Shown one piece after another: positions 1-13,869 of a stretch of 64,000 nt of DNA. Location of the stretch: the NCBI RefSeq assembly GCF_000011245.1, contig NC_004193.1:3078501-3142500 (forward strand), read 5' to 3'. Position numbers and translations under genes: made by a program. Under the pieces are notes generated by a model. That model was not told where the DNA came from. It saw only the letters and a list, made by a program, of their open reading frames with translations, and did no database searches. The stretch's first letter is position 1. Each line of letters begins with the position of its first letter. Source of the DNA: Oceanobacillus iheyensis HTE831. Its GTDB lineage: Bacteria > Bacillota > Bacilli > Bacillales > Amphibacillaceae.

Positions 1-220
1 CTTTAAAATAAATATTTCCTTTGGTGATTTCCCCTGGTGGGTTAGGAATCAATCGCATGATTGCGTTCGATGTAACACTTTTTCCACAACCAGATTCTCC
101 TACAATCGCTAGAGTCTCGCCTTTATTTAAATGAAAATTTACTCCACGTACAGCCTGGACAGAACCACCATAGGTTGTAAACGTCACATGAAGATCTTTC
201 ACTTCGAGTATTTTGTCCAA
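1..220 (-). CDS. dppD: Dipeptide ABC transporter ATP-binding protein DppD, N-terminal part only
   Basis: This is the first 73 codons of an ABC-transporter ATPase; the rest lies beyond the window edge. The visible part runs from a beta-strand typical of OppD/DppD proteins to a clear Walker A motif, GESGCGKS, followed by the helix SVTSNAIMRLI. It should power the DppB/DppC importer on the cytoplasmic side. The start is taken as TTG at 220, because AGGTGA sits 5 bases upstream. An in-frame GTG at 229, directly after the dppC stop, is the alternative. It follows dppC with almost no gap, which supports a single dppABCD(E) transcript. The substrate is inferred from the linked dppA. Confidence 0.9.
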   Translation of the reverse strand, partial: MDKILEVKDLHVTFTTYGGSVQAVRGVNFHLNKGETLAIVGESGCGKSVTSNAIMRLIPNPPGEITKGNIYFK

Positions 221-229
221 ATGGTTCAC

Positions 230-1183
230 CTACTTCCTTAATTTCGGATCCAATGCATCCTGAAGTCCATCTCCAAGTACATTAAACGCAAACATCGTAA
301 AAGATATAAAGAAGGCCGGGAAGAACAGCGTCCACCAGTTACCGGATAGAATCGCACCTAATGAATCGTTGGCCATCACACCCCAACTTGCAAAAGGAGC
401 TTGGATTCCAAGTCCAATAAAACTCAGGAAAGCTTCGGCAAAAATGGCAGATGGAACGGTTAATGTCATTTGGACAATAATCGGTCCCATCGTGTTTGGC
501 AATAAATTTCGCCGGATAATTCTCGATGACTTTGTACCAAATGCCCGTGAAGCGAGGACAAATTCATAATTTTTAATTTGTAAGACCTGTCCTCGCACAA
601 TTCGGGCCATCCCAACCCAGCCGGTAATCGTCAGAGCAAGTATTATCGTACCTAAGCTTGGTCCTAATACCACCAGAAGTAAAATAACAACTAATAAATA
701 CGGCAAACCGTATAATATCTCAATAATACGCATCATCACATTATCTGTGCGACCGTCTTTATATCCGGAGATACCACCCCAAATAATTCCTACCGTAACA
801 TCGATGAGTGCTGCCATTAATCCAACAAACAGAGAGATTCGAGCACCATACCATGTTCGTGTAAATACATCCCTACCAGCACTATCTGTACCAAACCAGT
901 GCTCACTGGAAGGTGGCTGATACTGATTGGGCAAGTCTTGTTTATTAACTTCATATGGTGAAATCATTGGCCCAAATATTGCCATGACTGAAAGTAACAC
1001 TAAGAATATCAAACCGAGCATTGCCATTTTATTTTTAACCAGCCTTTTCCAGGCATCTTGCCAATAGGAAAGAGAAGGTCTGGAAACAGACTCTGCTTCC
1101 AACGTATCTTTTCCTTTCCATGCAAACCATTCATCAGGAACTGCAGAAGGGGTTTTATGTGTATTGTTTTCATTTGAACTCAT
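230..1183 (-). CDS. dppC: Dipeptide ABC transporter permease DppC
   Basis: This 317-residue inner-membrane permease belongs to the OppBC/DppBC family. A cytoplasmic N-terminal tail of about 50 residues precedes the first membrane helix (MAMLGLIFLVLLSVMAIF), and about five further helices follow. The coupling loop that contacts the ATPase is visible as EFVLASRAFGTKSSRII. The C-terminus DGLQDALDPKLRK is typical of DppC/OppC. Its ATG overlaps the dppB stop (ATGA), so translation is probably coupled. Together with DppB it forms the membrane channel for di- and oligopeptides. Family assignment is firm; dipeptide rather than longer oligopeptide specificity is inferred from the dppA-B-C-D order seen in B. 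subtilis. Confidence 0.93.
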   Translation of the reverse strand: MSSNENNTHKTPSAVPDEWFAWKGKDTLEAESVSRPSLSYWQDAWKRLVKNKMAMLGLIFLVLLSVMAIFGPMISPYEVNKQDLPNQYQPPSSEHWFGTDSAGRDVFTRTWYGARISLFVGLMAALIDVTVGIIWGGISGYKDGRTDNVMMRIIEILYGLPYLLVVILLLVVLGPSLGTIILALTITGWVGMARIVRGQVLQIKNYEFVLASRAFGTKSSRIIRRNLLPNTMGPIIVQMTLTVPSAIFAEAFLSFIGLGIQAPFASWGVMANDSLGAILSGNWWTLFFPAFFISFTMFAFNVLGDGLQDALDPKLRK

Positions 1184-2127
1184 GACACTTCCCCTCCCTT
1201 ACTATTCATTTTTATTCGAGGATCGAGGATTCCATATGCAATATCTACAAGAAAAAGCATAAAAATTAGAAAAGCACTATAGAATACCGTCGTTCCCATA
1301 ATTACTGGATAATCACGTTGATTAATACTTTCCACAAAATATTTACCCATTCCCGGGATCGCAAATATCTGCTCAATGACAAATGTTCCCGTCAAAATAC
1401 CCGCTAATAATGTTCCCATGATCGTAACGACAGGCATTAGCGCATTTCGAAGTGCATGCTTAAAAACGATTTTCCATGGGGATAACCCTTTTGCCTTGGC
1501 CATTTTTATGTAGTCCTGTGTAAGAACTTCCAACATGGTTGAGCGAGTAAGTCTCGCGATAATTGCCATCGGACCTGTTGCTAACGCTAATACAGGCAGA
1601 ACCATATGTGCTGGACTTTTCCATGTCGCAGTCGGAAATATCTCCCAATTAACTGCAAGTTGCTGTATAAGTAATGTAGCTAAAATAAAGTTTGGAATAG
1701 AGATGCCTAATACCGCTATCCCCATCGTTAAATAATCTAATATTCCATTATGTCGTAACGCAGCGACAATACCTATTAAGATTCCTGAAATAACTGCGAC
1801 AACGATGGTAACTATCCCTAGCTCAAAAGAAATCGGAAATCCTCTCGATAATAAATCGTTAACAGTTTGATTTGGTTGTTTAATGGACGGTCCAAATTCA
1901 AACGTAACAATCGATTTTAAATAGAGTAAATATTGTACATGTGGTGGCTTATCTAGATTATAATGTGCTTCTAGGTTTGCACGAATTGTTTCATTGGAAG
2001 ACTGATCGCTGTTAAATGGTGAACCTGGTATACTTGTCATTAGTACAAAGGTAAGTGTAATAATAATCCAAAGCGTTACAGCCATAATGGCTAATCTTTT
2101 TAATATGTATTTCAGCAAACGAGGCAC
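1180..2127 (-). CDS. dppB: Dipeptide ABC transporter permease DppB
   Basis: This 315-residue protein is the second permease of the peptide importer. It begins with the family's characteristic helix (LLKYILKRLAIMAVTLWIII), followed by a roughly 60-residue external segment and five more membrane helices. The EAA-type coupling loop appears as QDYIKMAKAKGLSPWKIVF, and the sequence closes with DIAYGILDPRIK. Its stop overlaps the dppC start by 4 bases and it lies 35 bases downstream of dppA. Nothing looks damaged. The closest alternative would be an OppB of an oligopeptide system, but linkage to dppA favours DppB. Confidence 0.93.
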   Translation of the reverse strand: MPRLLKYILKRLAIMAVTLWIIITLTFVLMTSIPGSPFNSDQSSNETIRANLEAHYNLDKPPHVQYLLYLKSIVTFEFGPSIKQPNQTVNDLLSRGFPISFELGIVTIVVAVISGILIGIVAALRHNGILDYLTMGIAVLGISIPNFILATLLIQQLAVNWEIFPTATWKSPAHMVLPVLALATGPMAIIARLTRSTMLEVLTQDYIKMAKAKGLSPWKIVFKHALRNALMPVVTIMGTLLAGILTGTFVIEQIFAIPGMGKYFVESINQRDYPVIMGTTVFYSAFLIFMLFLVDIAYGILDPRIKMNSKGGEVS

Positions 2128-2162
2128 CCCCTAATTATTTTTCTGTTCTCTGTCTGTTTTGT

Positions 2163-2987
2163 TTAAGAGAATGTAGTATGCATTGCCAGTTCAGTCATAA
2201 CTAACATGGCTTGATAAGCTTCTTTCATATTTTTTGCAGGAAAACTAACCTTTGTTGTTCCTTCTATCAACGCTGTTCCTGGCATAAGATTCGCCCATTC
2301 TGCCTGACCATAATTACAAAACTCTATGGTTAATGTAGGTTGTTCTGGAGGTGTTAAGGGCGCTACATTACCTGCACTTTTTAATGCTTGTTTTACTTTT
2401 TCCTCTAATAATACTCCTGCCTTCGATGGGGTAAGACTTTTCACTGAAGACCTTGAAATTGACTCTTTGACGATGGCAGTTGTAACCCCAGGAATCAATT
2501 CCTCTGCTTCCATCGCTGTGTAATCATCGCCAGTAACTAATAAAATAGGGACGTTATAATATCCTGCTAAGTAAGCGTTCATCCCCATTTCACCAATACA
2601 ATGATCATTAATGAAGAAATTTCTCACTGCATGAATCATTGAATGAGACATAACTCCTGGTCTACCAGCCTGTGAATGGTAACCAACCAAAAAAGCCCCC
2701 GTCAATGATTGATCCAAACCTTGTACCATAGAAAAAGGCTTCACTTCTCCAGTAATTAAATGGCAATCTGGATGAATATCCTCAATCAAAAGATTGTTCA
2801 TTTTCGAGTGACTGTCATTTACTAACACTTCTTTACAACCATTATCGAAAGCAGCTTGAATCACGTAATTTACTTCTTTTGTCATGATTTTCCTAGAACG
2901 TTCATAATTATGACTTTTTGCATCAACAAAGGTAAAGTCGGGTAGTCCAGTAATACCTTCCATGTCAACCGAAATGTATATTTTCAT
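2163..2987 (-). CDS. dppA: D-aminopeptidase DppA (M55 family)
   Basis: This 274-residue cytoplasmic metallopeptidase is very similar to B. subtilis DppA, which removes D-amino acids such as D-Ala from short peptides. The zinc-ligand positions of the family are all visible: D8 and E10 in SVDMEGITG, H60 in NDSHSKMNN, H104 in VGYHSQ, and E133 in GEMGMNAY. The C-terminal signature YGQAEWANLMPGT is intact. The ATG at 2987 is preceded by GGTGGTGA at a good distance. As first gene of dppABCD it suggests use of cell-wall-derived peptides as nutrients, in keeping with the CodY-like site upstream. Confidence 0.96.
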   Translation of the reverse strand: MKIYISVDMEGITGLPDFTFVDAKSHNYERSRKIMTKEVNYVIQAAFDNGCKEVLVNDSHSKMNNLLIEDIHPDCHLITGEVKPFSMVQGLDQSLTGAFLVGYHSQAGRPGVMSHSMIHAVRNFFINDHCIGEMGMNAYLAGYYNVPILLVTGDDYTAMEAEELIPGVTTAIVKESISRSSVKSLTPSKAGVLLEEKVKQALKSAGNVAPLTPPEQPTLTIEFCNYGQAEWANLMPGTALIEGTTKVSFPAKNMKEAYQAMLVMTELAMHTTFS

Positions 2988-3013
2988 GTCGTCTCACCAC
3001 CCAAACTTTTGTT

Positions 3014-3054
3014 AATTTTCTATTAATTTTATCATGTTTTTTAAATTATGAGAA
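3014..3054 (-). promoter_or_regulatory. Probable dppA promoter overlapped by a CodY-like site
   Basis: On the minus strand a -35 TTCTCA (3049-3054) and an extended -10 TGATAAAAT (hexamer 3026-3031) are separated by 17 bases. AATTTTCTATTAATT at 3014-3028 overlaps the -10 and matches the CodY consensus at 12 of 15 positions. CodY represses dpp in B. subtilis, so the position fits repression, but three mismatches make this a candidate only. Confidence 0.55.
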
Positions 3055-3163
3055 GTTTTATATTTGTTATTAATCTGAATATTTTATATATAAATGGGCA
3101 TGATAGAAGTCAGATGGTTATAAGGCCTGCTTTTCATAAGGAAAATTTTTCTTGAAACACGAA

Positions 3164-3193
3164 AAGGTAGATGCGTAATAACACATCTACCTT
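3164..3193 (-). terminator. Terminator after murAA
   Basis: A 10-bp perfect stem (AAGGTAGATG with CATCTACCTT) and a 10-base loop lie 26 bases past the murAA stop. A short T-rich run follows on the minus strand. It separates murAA from the dpp operon. Confidence 0.75.
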
Positions 3194-3218
3194 AGAAATA
3201 ACTATTATAAAATTTTTA

Positions 3219-4550
3219 TTAATCCGCTGCTATTTCATTTGATTCTTTTGCAGCAGTTACGTAGAGTGGTTGTACAACTACTCCGTTCTCATCCACTCTC
3301 TTGATATCTGCACCAAGTGCCGCTAACTTATCAACAATATCAACATAGCCACGGTCTAGATGCTTAAGCTCCGTCACACGTGTGTATCCATCGCTTACAA
3401 GACCTGCTAAAATAAGTGCCGCTGCCGCACGAAGATCTGTTGCTGCTACTTCAGCGCCTTGCAACTCTGAAATACCTTCAATAATCACACTGCGTCCTTC
3501 AATTTTGATATTCGCATTCATGCGTCGAAATTCTTCTACATGCATAAAACGATTTTCGAAAACAGTCTCCGTAATCACACCTGTGCCTTCTGCACGAAGC
3601 ATTAATGACATCATTTGTGATTGCATATCTGTAGGAAAACCAGGATGCGGTAATGTTTTAATATCTGTTGATTTTAATTTCTCTGGCCCTATGATTCGTA
3701 GACCGCCATTCTCATCAATTACATCAACATTCATTTCTTCTAACTTTGAAATTACAGAGCGTAAATGTTCACGCATTGCATTCTCAATGAATACATTACC
3801 TCCAGTAATTGCAGAGGCAACCATAAAGGTACCAGCTTCAATACGATCAGGTATAATCATGTGCTCCGTACCGCGAAGTTTTTCTACACCAATAATACGG
3901 ATTGTTTCCGTACCTGCTCCAACGATATTCGCACCCATCTTATTAAGATAATTTGCTAAATCAACTATTTCTGGTTCTTTTGCTGCATTTTCAATTACTG
4001 TCTTACCCTCTGCAAGTGCTGCAGCCATCATAATGTTTTCCGTCGCACCTACACTTGGCATATCAAGATAAATCTTCGCACCTTGTAATCTGCCATTCAC
4101 ATTTGCTTCCACATAGCCGTTACCTACATGGATTTCTGCTCCCATTGCTTCGAAACCTTTAAGGTGTAAATCAATTGGTCGAGAACCAATCGCACATCCT
4201 CCTGGCATAGCAACTTTCGCGTGTCCATAACGGGCCAAAAGTGGTCCCAAAACAAGTACAGATGCACGCATTTTTCTTACATATTCAAATGGGGCTTCTG
4301 TCTCTAATTGTTGTGATGCATTAATATTCACTGTCTTTGTTGTTGAATCAAATTCAACTTCTGCGTTTAGATTACGTAATACTTCATTAATTGTGTACAC
4401 GTCTGCTAAAACTGGTACTTCTTTAATAACGCTTTCCCCTTCACTCGCAATTAAACTTGCAGCTAAAACAGGTAGTACAGCGTTTTTAGCACCTTCAAGC
4501 CGTACGGTGCCATTCAATTGGTGTCCGCCACTTACGATGATTTTTTCCAT
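3219..4550 (-). CDS. murAA: UDP-N-acetylglucosamine 1-carboxyvinyltransferase MurAA
   Basis: This 443-residue cytoplasmic enzyme transfers enolpyruvate from phosphoenolpyruvate to UDP-GlcNAc, the first committed step of peptidoglycan synthesis. The substrate-binding [10 protein letters not shown] near residue 20 and the catalytic, fosfomycin-reactive C119 in [14 protein letters not shown] are present. I use the ATG at 4550, which has AAGGGG nine bases upstream and gives the standard MEKIIV start. The longer reading from 4595 would overlap ywmB and has no ribosome site. It sits downstream of ywmB, as in B. subtilis. A second MurA is encoded at 33316-34602, the usual pair of low-GC Gram-positives. 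The tail after residue 425 is slightly longer than in most homologues. Confidence 0.96.
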   Translation of the reverse strand: MEKIIVSGGHQLNGTVRLEGAKNAVLPVLAASLIASEGESVIKEVPVLADVYTINEVLRNLNAEVEFDSTTKTVNINASQQLETEAPFEYVRKMRASVLVLGPLLARYGHAKVAMPGGCAIGSRPIDLHLKGFEAMGAEIHVGNGYVEANVNGRLQGAKIYLDMPSVGATENIMMAAALAEGKTVIENAAKEPEIVDLANYLNKMGANIVGAGTETIRIIGVEKLRGTEHMIIPDRIEAGTFMVASAITGGNVFIENAMREHLRSVISKLEEMNVDVIDENGGLRIIGPEKLKSTDIKTLPHPGFPTDMQSQMMSLMLRAEGTGVITETVFENRFMHVEEFRRMNANIKIEGRSVIIEGISELQGAEVAATDLRAAAALILAGLVSDGYTRVTELKHLDRGYVDIVDKLAALGADIKRVDENGVVVQPLYVTAAKESNEIAAD

Positions 4551-4584
4551 GTTATAAATCCCCTTCAGATCCAATTTCCCTATA

Positions 4585-5301
4585 TTAATATTCATGTATT
4601 AGGATAGGTGTTCCTATCGTGTATTTCTCATTTCCTGCTTCGTCTTCTATAATAGCTATTTGTACATTTATCGGTTTATTGTCTACAGAATAAAAAGCAT
4701 CCCATAAATCTGTATACCCATAAAATGACTTTTTAATCGTGGACTTTGCTATGTTGTCGTATTGTGTTGTTGTATGTCGCAAATTGAAATAATTTATTGC
4801 CTTTTCTATAAAAACATCACCATTTATTATATCATTATCTACTGAGGTCAGACAAGTATATGATTGAGCTAATTTTGTAAACAATTTATGAACTATTTCA
4901 TTCTTAGTAATTAAATATGATTCCTTTACCTCTTCGCTCCAATCAGCTCCCTCAAAAAGAGCAATAACTTCTGCCTGAGATGATGATTCAGTTGGCAAAA
5001 TTACCTTATACAGTACGTCCAACCCATTCGTTTTATGATCGTTTTTAAATAAATATATTATACTTTTTTCAGTCGATTTTTTCTCATAAGAATACTCATT
5101 TTTAAGTAGTTCAATTGACTTTTCTGCTTTAACTACAGATACAGATTCCTTTATCGTAACTTGCCAGTTTTCAATCTCTAATTGCTGCTCTGTTGCAAAA
5201 TTACCAAGAGCTATCATTTCGTCTGTATTTAATTCAGATGCATGTGTAGTTGTTAAAAATAAAGAAATACATATAAAAAATAATATAAGTCTATAAAACA
5301 T
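4585..5301 (-). CDS. ywmB: Secreted YwmB-family protein
   Basis: This 238-residue protein has an N-terminal signal peptide ([21 protein letters not shown]). The remainder resembles the YwmB family, which is described as having a TATA-binding-protein-like fold, and whose function is unknown. The ATG at 5301 is chosen because AGGAGG lies seven bases upstream and it places the hydrophobic leader at the N-terminus; an extension to 5406 has no such site. It lies between ywzB and murAA exactly as in B. subtilis, so an envelope-related role is plausible but unproven. Assignment rests on position, length and signal peptide more than on strong motifs. Confidence 0.8.
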   Translation of the reverse strand: MFYRLILFFICISLFLTTTHASELNTDEMIALGNFATEQQLEIENWQVTIKESVSVVKAEKSIELLKNEYSYEKKSTEKSIIYLFKNDHKTNGLDVLYKVILPTESSSQAEVIALFEGADWSEEVKESYLITKNEIVHKLFTKLAQSYTCLTSVDNDIINGDVFIEKAINYFNLRHTTTQYDNIAKSTIKKSFYGYTDLWDAFYSVDNKPINVQIAIIEDEAGNEKYTIGTPILIHEY

Positions 5302-5422
5302 GAAAAATCCTCCTATCAAATCTATTAATCTTAGTTTTGACAGAAGGATAATTTTACATACGATACAAATTTCGACATTAATGAAAATGGAAACGCGAAA
5401 TTCCACAAATCAAGCTGGACGT

Positions 5423-5653
5423 TTAGAAGAGATACGATAAGTCCCCGGACCACTGTAGTACTTCTAAAAAGAATCTACTTACTCCAGACCCGATAACAAT
5501 AGTTAAAAACAATAGAAAGACTCTAGCTTCTCCAGATCTTCCTTTTTTAAAAATATAGTCAATGTTCAACGCCATTACAAGACGCCAAGTCATATATATA
5601 AAAAATAAATGAGAAAATATACTTATCAATGCCATTTGTCCAACGGAAAACAT
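5423..5653 (-). CDS. ywzB: DUF1146 family small membrane protein YwzB
   Basis: This 76-residue protein has two predicted membrane helices, at about residues 5-27 and 45-67, joined by a short basic loop (NIDYIFKKGRSGEAR). That is the DUF1146/YwzB pattern, and the gene occupies the YwzB position between atpC and ywmB. The ATG at 5653 is preferred because AAGGTGG is five bases upstream; a GTG three codons earlier overlaps that site. Function is unknown. Confidence 0.85.
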   Translation of the reverse strand: MFSVGQMALISIFSHLFFIYMTWRLVMALNIDYIFKKGRSGEARVFLLFLTIVIGSGVSRFFLEVLQWSGDLSYLF

Positions 5654-5880
5654 ATGAACCACCTTTCTTTCTAATAATTACTTTGACAGGCAAGCTATAA
5701 AAAGTCAATTTATTAATACTATCAAGGCCATAGGCGAGTTTACATTTCCCGGGAAATATCGACAATTTATTGTTTATCATCTAGTTTTTAGTGATTACTG
5801 GGATTATTGATGTGGATAGGAGGAAGTTTCTACGGTTTGGGTAATCTACTCTATCACTTTTGGAGGATTCTGAAGCAAGG

Positions 5881-6215
5881 TTTTATAGAGATAGTATATT
5901 TACCACTTTTCTGTATTTCTCTTGCTTTTTTGGTTTAGAGAGCGCCTCTATTCACTACATTTTCCGATTTCTTATGCTTATTTGGTTTAGAGAGCAGCTC
6001 TATTCACTACTTTTTCCGATTTCTCTTGCTTTTTTGGGTTAGAGAAGCTGCCTATTCACCACTTTTTCCGATTTCTCTTGCATTTTTGGTTTAGAGAGCA
6101 GCTCTATTCACCACTTTTTCCGTTTTCTTATGCTTATTTGGTTTTGAGAGCAGCTCTATTCACTACTTTTTGCGGTTTCTCCTGCTTTTTTCGTTGATAG
6201 AAAATGGCTATTCAC
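5881..6215. repeat. 52-bp tandem repeat array 1 (seven units)
   Basis: The motif CTATTCAC recurs at exactly 52-base steps: TTCAC starts at 5951, 6003, 6055, 6107, 6159 and 6211, with a diverged copy (TTTAC) at 5899. Each unit carries a short inverted repeat around TAGAGAGCAGCTCTA, followed by a pyrimidine-rich linker such as CTTTTTCCGATTTCTCTTGC. Short open frames across it have no ribosome sites and follow the repeat. The array fills the middle of the 730-base gap between atpC and ywzB. A related array with the same period is at 52209-52556. The rest of the gap, 5654-5880 and 6216-6343, shows nothing I can name. Confidence 0.9.
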
Positions 6216-6343
6216 TGATCCCAGATCATTCGATGATTCTATGCTCCGCAATAGAAATAAGCTGCCTTATTAATTATTGTTATTATATCTGCATGTTACT
6301 AGGCAAGCTGGTCCAAGCCCATATAAAGTCTTTCTTAAAAGCA

Positions 6344-6379
6344 AAAAAACTCCCGCAATAATAATTGCAGGAGTTTTTT
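6344..6379 (-). terminator. Terminator of the atp operon
   Basis: The arms CTCCTGCAAT and ATTGCGGGAG (minus strand) pair around TATT and are followed by TTTTTTT, directly after the atpC stop. The single irregular pair is a G-U wobble on the minus-strand RNA but would be a C-A mismatch on the other strand, which supports the direction. Confidence 0.9.
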
Positions 6380-6383
6380 AGTA

Positions 6384-6824
<441 letters not shown>

Positions 6825-6875
6825 TCAGGCAATAAAAGATTTTCTTTCCAAAATCCCTACTTCCACGACCGAATA

Positions 6876-8270
<1,395 letters not shown>

Positions 8271-8309
8271 CTATTTCCCTCCTAACTTACTGTCCACACG
8301 GTGTTAAAC

Positions 8310-9176
<867 letters not shown>

Positions 9177-9261
9177 TCACCACACTTTCCTGTCAGGAGT
9201 GAGGGTCGAGAATAATTATTCGACCCATTATACTCTATACCGAACTTCATCATTTCACTTA

Positions 9262-10779
<1,518 letters not shown>

Positions 10780-10791
10780 TCACCCCTATCA

Positions 10792-11337
10792 TCATTTGTT
10801 AGCAGACACGATACTACGTGAAATTCGGTTTAACTTATTACTTACCGTTCCATCGTATATCGTATTTCCGACTCTTATTTTCATACCGCCGAGAATCTTA
10901 GGATCCACAACATTCGTAATTTGAACACTTCTTTTCCCTAAACGTTTAGCAAAGGATGTTTGAAGTTGTTCCTTTTCATCGGTATTTAATTCTCGAATGG
11001 AATAGACGGTTGCGTCTGCAATTCCTTTTGTATCGTTTACCAAAGCGACTAGGTGATCAACAATAGATGGAATGGTTGATGTGCGATGACGATCTACAAG
11101 TAACTTCAGCGTATTTATTACAACTGGATCCGCACCTTTAAACACATCAGCTAAAAACTGTTTCTTTTTCTCATTGTCAATCTTTGGATGCTTCAGGAAA
11201 ACATTTAATTTTTGATCATTTGTAAATATTTGTCGAACCTCAAGAAAATCTGCTACTAATTGGTCTAATGAATTCTTCTCTCTACCAAGCTGAAAAAGCG
11301 CATCTGCATAACGTTTTGCTACTACGGAGTTACTCAT
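10792..11337 (-). CDS. atpH: ATP synthase F1 delta subunit AtpH
   Basis: This 181-residue delta subunit joins the top of F1 to the peripheral b-stalk. The helical N-terminal domain (VVAKRYADALFQLGRE) and the C-terminal signature PKILGGMKIRVGNTIYDGTV are present. Its ATG overlaps the atpF stop by 4 bases (ATGA), so the two stalk proteins are probably translationally coupled. Confidence 0.97.
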   Translation of the reverse strand: MSNSVVAKRYADALFQLGREKNSLDQLVADFLEVRQIFTNDQKLNVFLKHPKIDNEKKKQFLADVFKGADPVVINTLKLLVDRHRTSTIPSIVDHLVALVNDTKGIADATVYSIRELNTDEKEQLQTSFAKRLGKRSVQITNVVDPKILGGMKIRVGNTIYDGTVSNKLNRISRSIVSANK

Positions 11338-11861
11338 CGATCTTCCCCAACTTCTTGAATGTATTCATTAATTAGTTTTTCTTGATCTTGTTCGCTAAGT
11401 TCTTTTTCAATTACCTTACTTGCAATTAATACAGATAAGGATGCAACTTTATCTTGTAACGCTTGAATAGCTCGTTCTTTTTCATTTTGAATATCTGCTT
11501 GCGCTGCTTCTTTAATACGATCTGCTTCTTCCCTCGCTGAATCGATGATGGCTTGCTCTTGTTTTGCTCCTGCAGCCTTCGCATCTTCTATCATTTTTTG
11601 CGCTTCTGCTTTTACTTGATTTAATTGCTCAGCTGCATCTTTGGAAGCCTTTTCTGCTTCCGCACGACTTTGCTCAGCTGATTCAATTTCATTTGCTACG
11701 TAGTTCTCACGCTCTTCCATTTTGCTCATTAATGGTCCCCAAGCAAATTTCTTCAGTAATGCTAGAAGAATAAGGAAGAAGAATAATTGAACTAACATAT
11801 CTGGCCAACGTAAACCACCGACACTAGCTCCAATGTTTAACAAGTCAATGTATGAATGCAC
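11334..11861 (-). CDS. atpF: ATP synthase Fo b subunit AtpF
   Basis: This subunit has one membrane helix near the N-terminus (PDMLVQLFFFLILLALLKKF) and a long charged coiled coil rich in Glu, Lys, Ala and Gln from residue 45 to the end. It forms the peripheral stalk. I choose the GTG at 11861 (175 residues) since AAAGGAG is eight bases upstream; the GTG at 11870 overlaps that site and would add only three residues. The last codons overlap atpH. Confidence 0.94.
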   Translation of the reverse strand: MHSYIDLLNIGASVGGLRWPDMLVQLFFFLILLALLKKFAWGPLMSKMEERENYVANEIESAEQSRAEAEKASKDAAEQLNQVKAEAQKMIEDAKAAGAKQEQAIIDSAREEADRIKEAAQADIQNEKERAIQALQDKVASLSVLIASKVIEKELSEQDQEKLINEYIQEVGEDR

Positions 11862-11998
11862 CGATCCCACTCCTTTCGCTAATAAATCACATCTATGGTC
11901 TGATGTATAAAATTCTACATCGTTACTCTTGCATAAAGGAATGGCGAAGATTCTTTGTTACTGAACTTCGCCATTATAATTCTAGGAAAAATTGCGAT

Positions 11999-12232
<234 letters not shown>

Positions 12233-12250
12233 CTAATAAATTATTTTTTA

Positions 12251-13419
<1,169 letters not shown>

Positions 13420-13676
13420 TATATTTGCTACACTCCTAAACCCGGTACAATAGATACTAAACAGACTACCAACTCACATTTGCATCCGTTTTCAATCAAA
13501 TCGGGGAAAATCTCTTGCTAGGTAATATTACTTGTAGTTTTAGATGCGGAGGTGTTACATTCATTGCATCTATGTAGTTGAAGTCAGAAGCAACCATTAT
13601 CCGCTGTATCATAACAGGGGATTATTTCGCGAATAAAGGGCTAAAAAGCTATTTTCTCCTTACTCCACACTAAACA

Positions 13677-13706
13677 AGTTTACATTAGCCAAGCTGGGAT
13701 TGTCAA
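13677..13706 (-). promoter_or_regulatory. Probable atp operon promoter
   Basis: Minus-strand -35 TTGACA (13701-13706) and -10 TAAACT (13677-13682) are separated by 18 bases. This is the best sigma-A-like pair in the 450-base gap 13420-13869 and would give a leader of roughly 245 bases before atpI. The rest of that gap shows no gene and no clear hairpin. Confidence 0.5.
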
Positions 13707-13869
13707 TTAGTAATAGGCATTAATCATATTAATTTTATTACATTTAAAAACATTGACATATTAGTGTTTCATACCTTGTTTTTCCTCATTGTGCACTGTA
13801 TCACATATCAATTCCTTCATGTTATTTAACAACTTTCGTTTTATGACTTTTTTGTGAACAATAATAATT

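Noticed and set aside
3382..3951. Plus-strand 189-codon frame inside murAA
   Set aside because: It lies entirely on the opposite strand of a certain gene and has no initiation signals; many similar frames opposite other genes were dropped for the same reason.
5881..6215. CRISPR array
   Set aside because: Units adjoin directly and drift along their full length; there are no unique spacers, and no cas genes are in the window. The same applies to 52209-52556.
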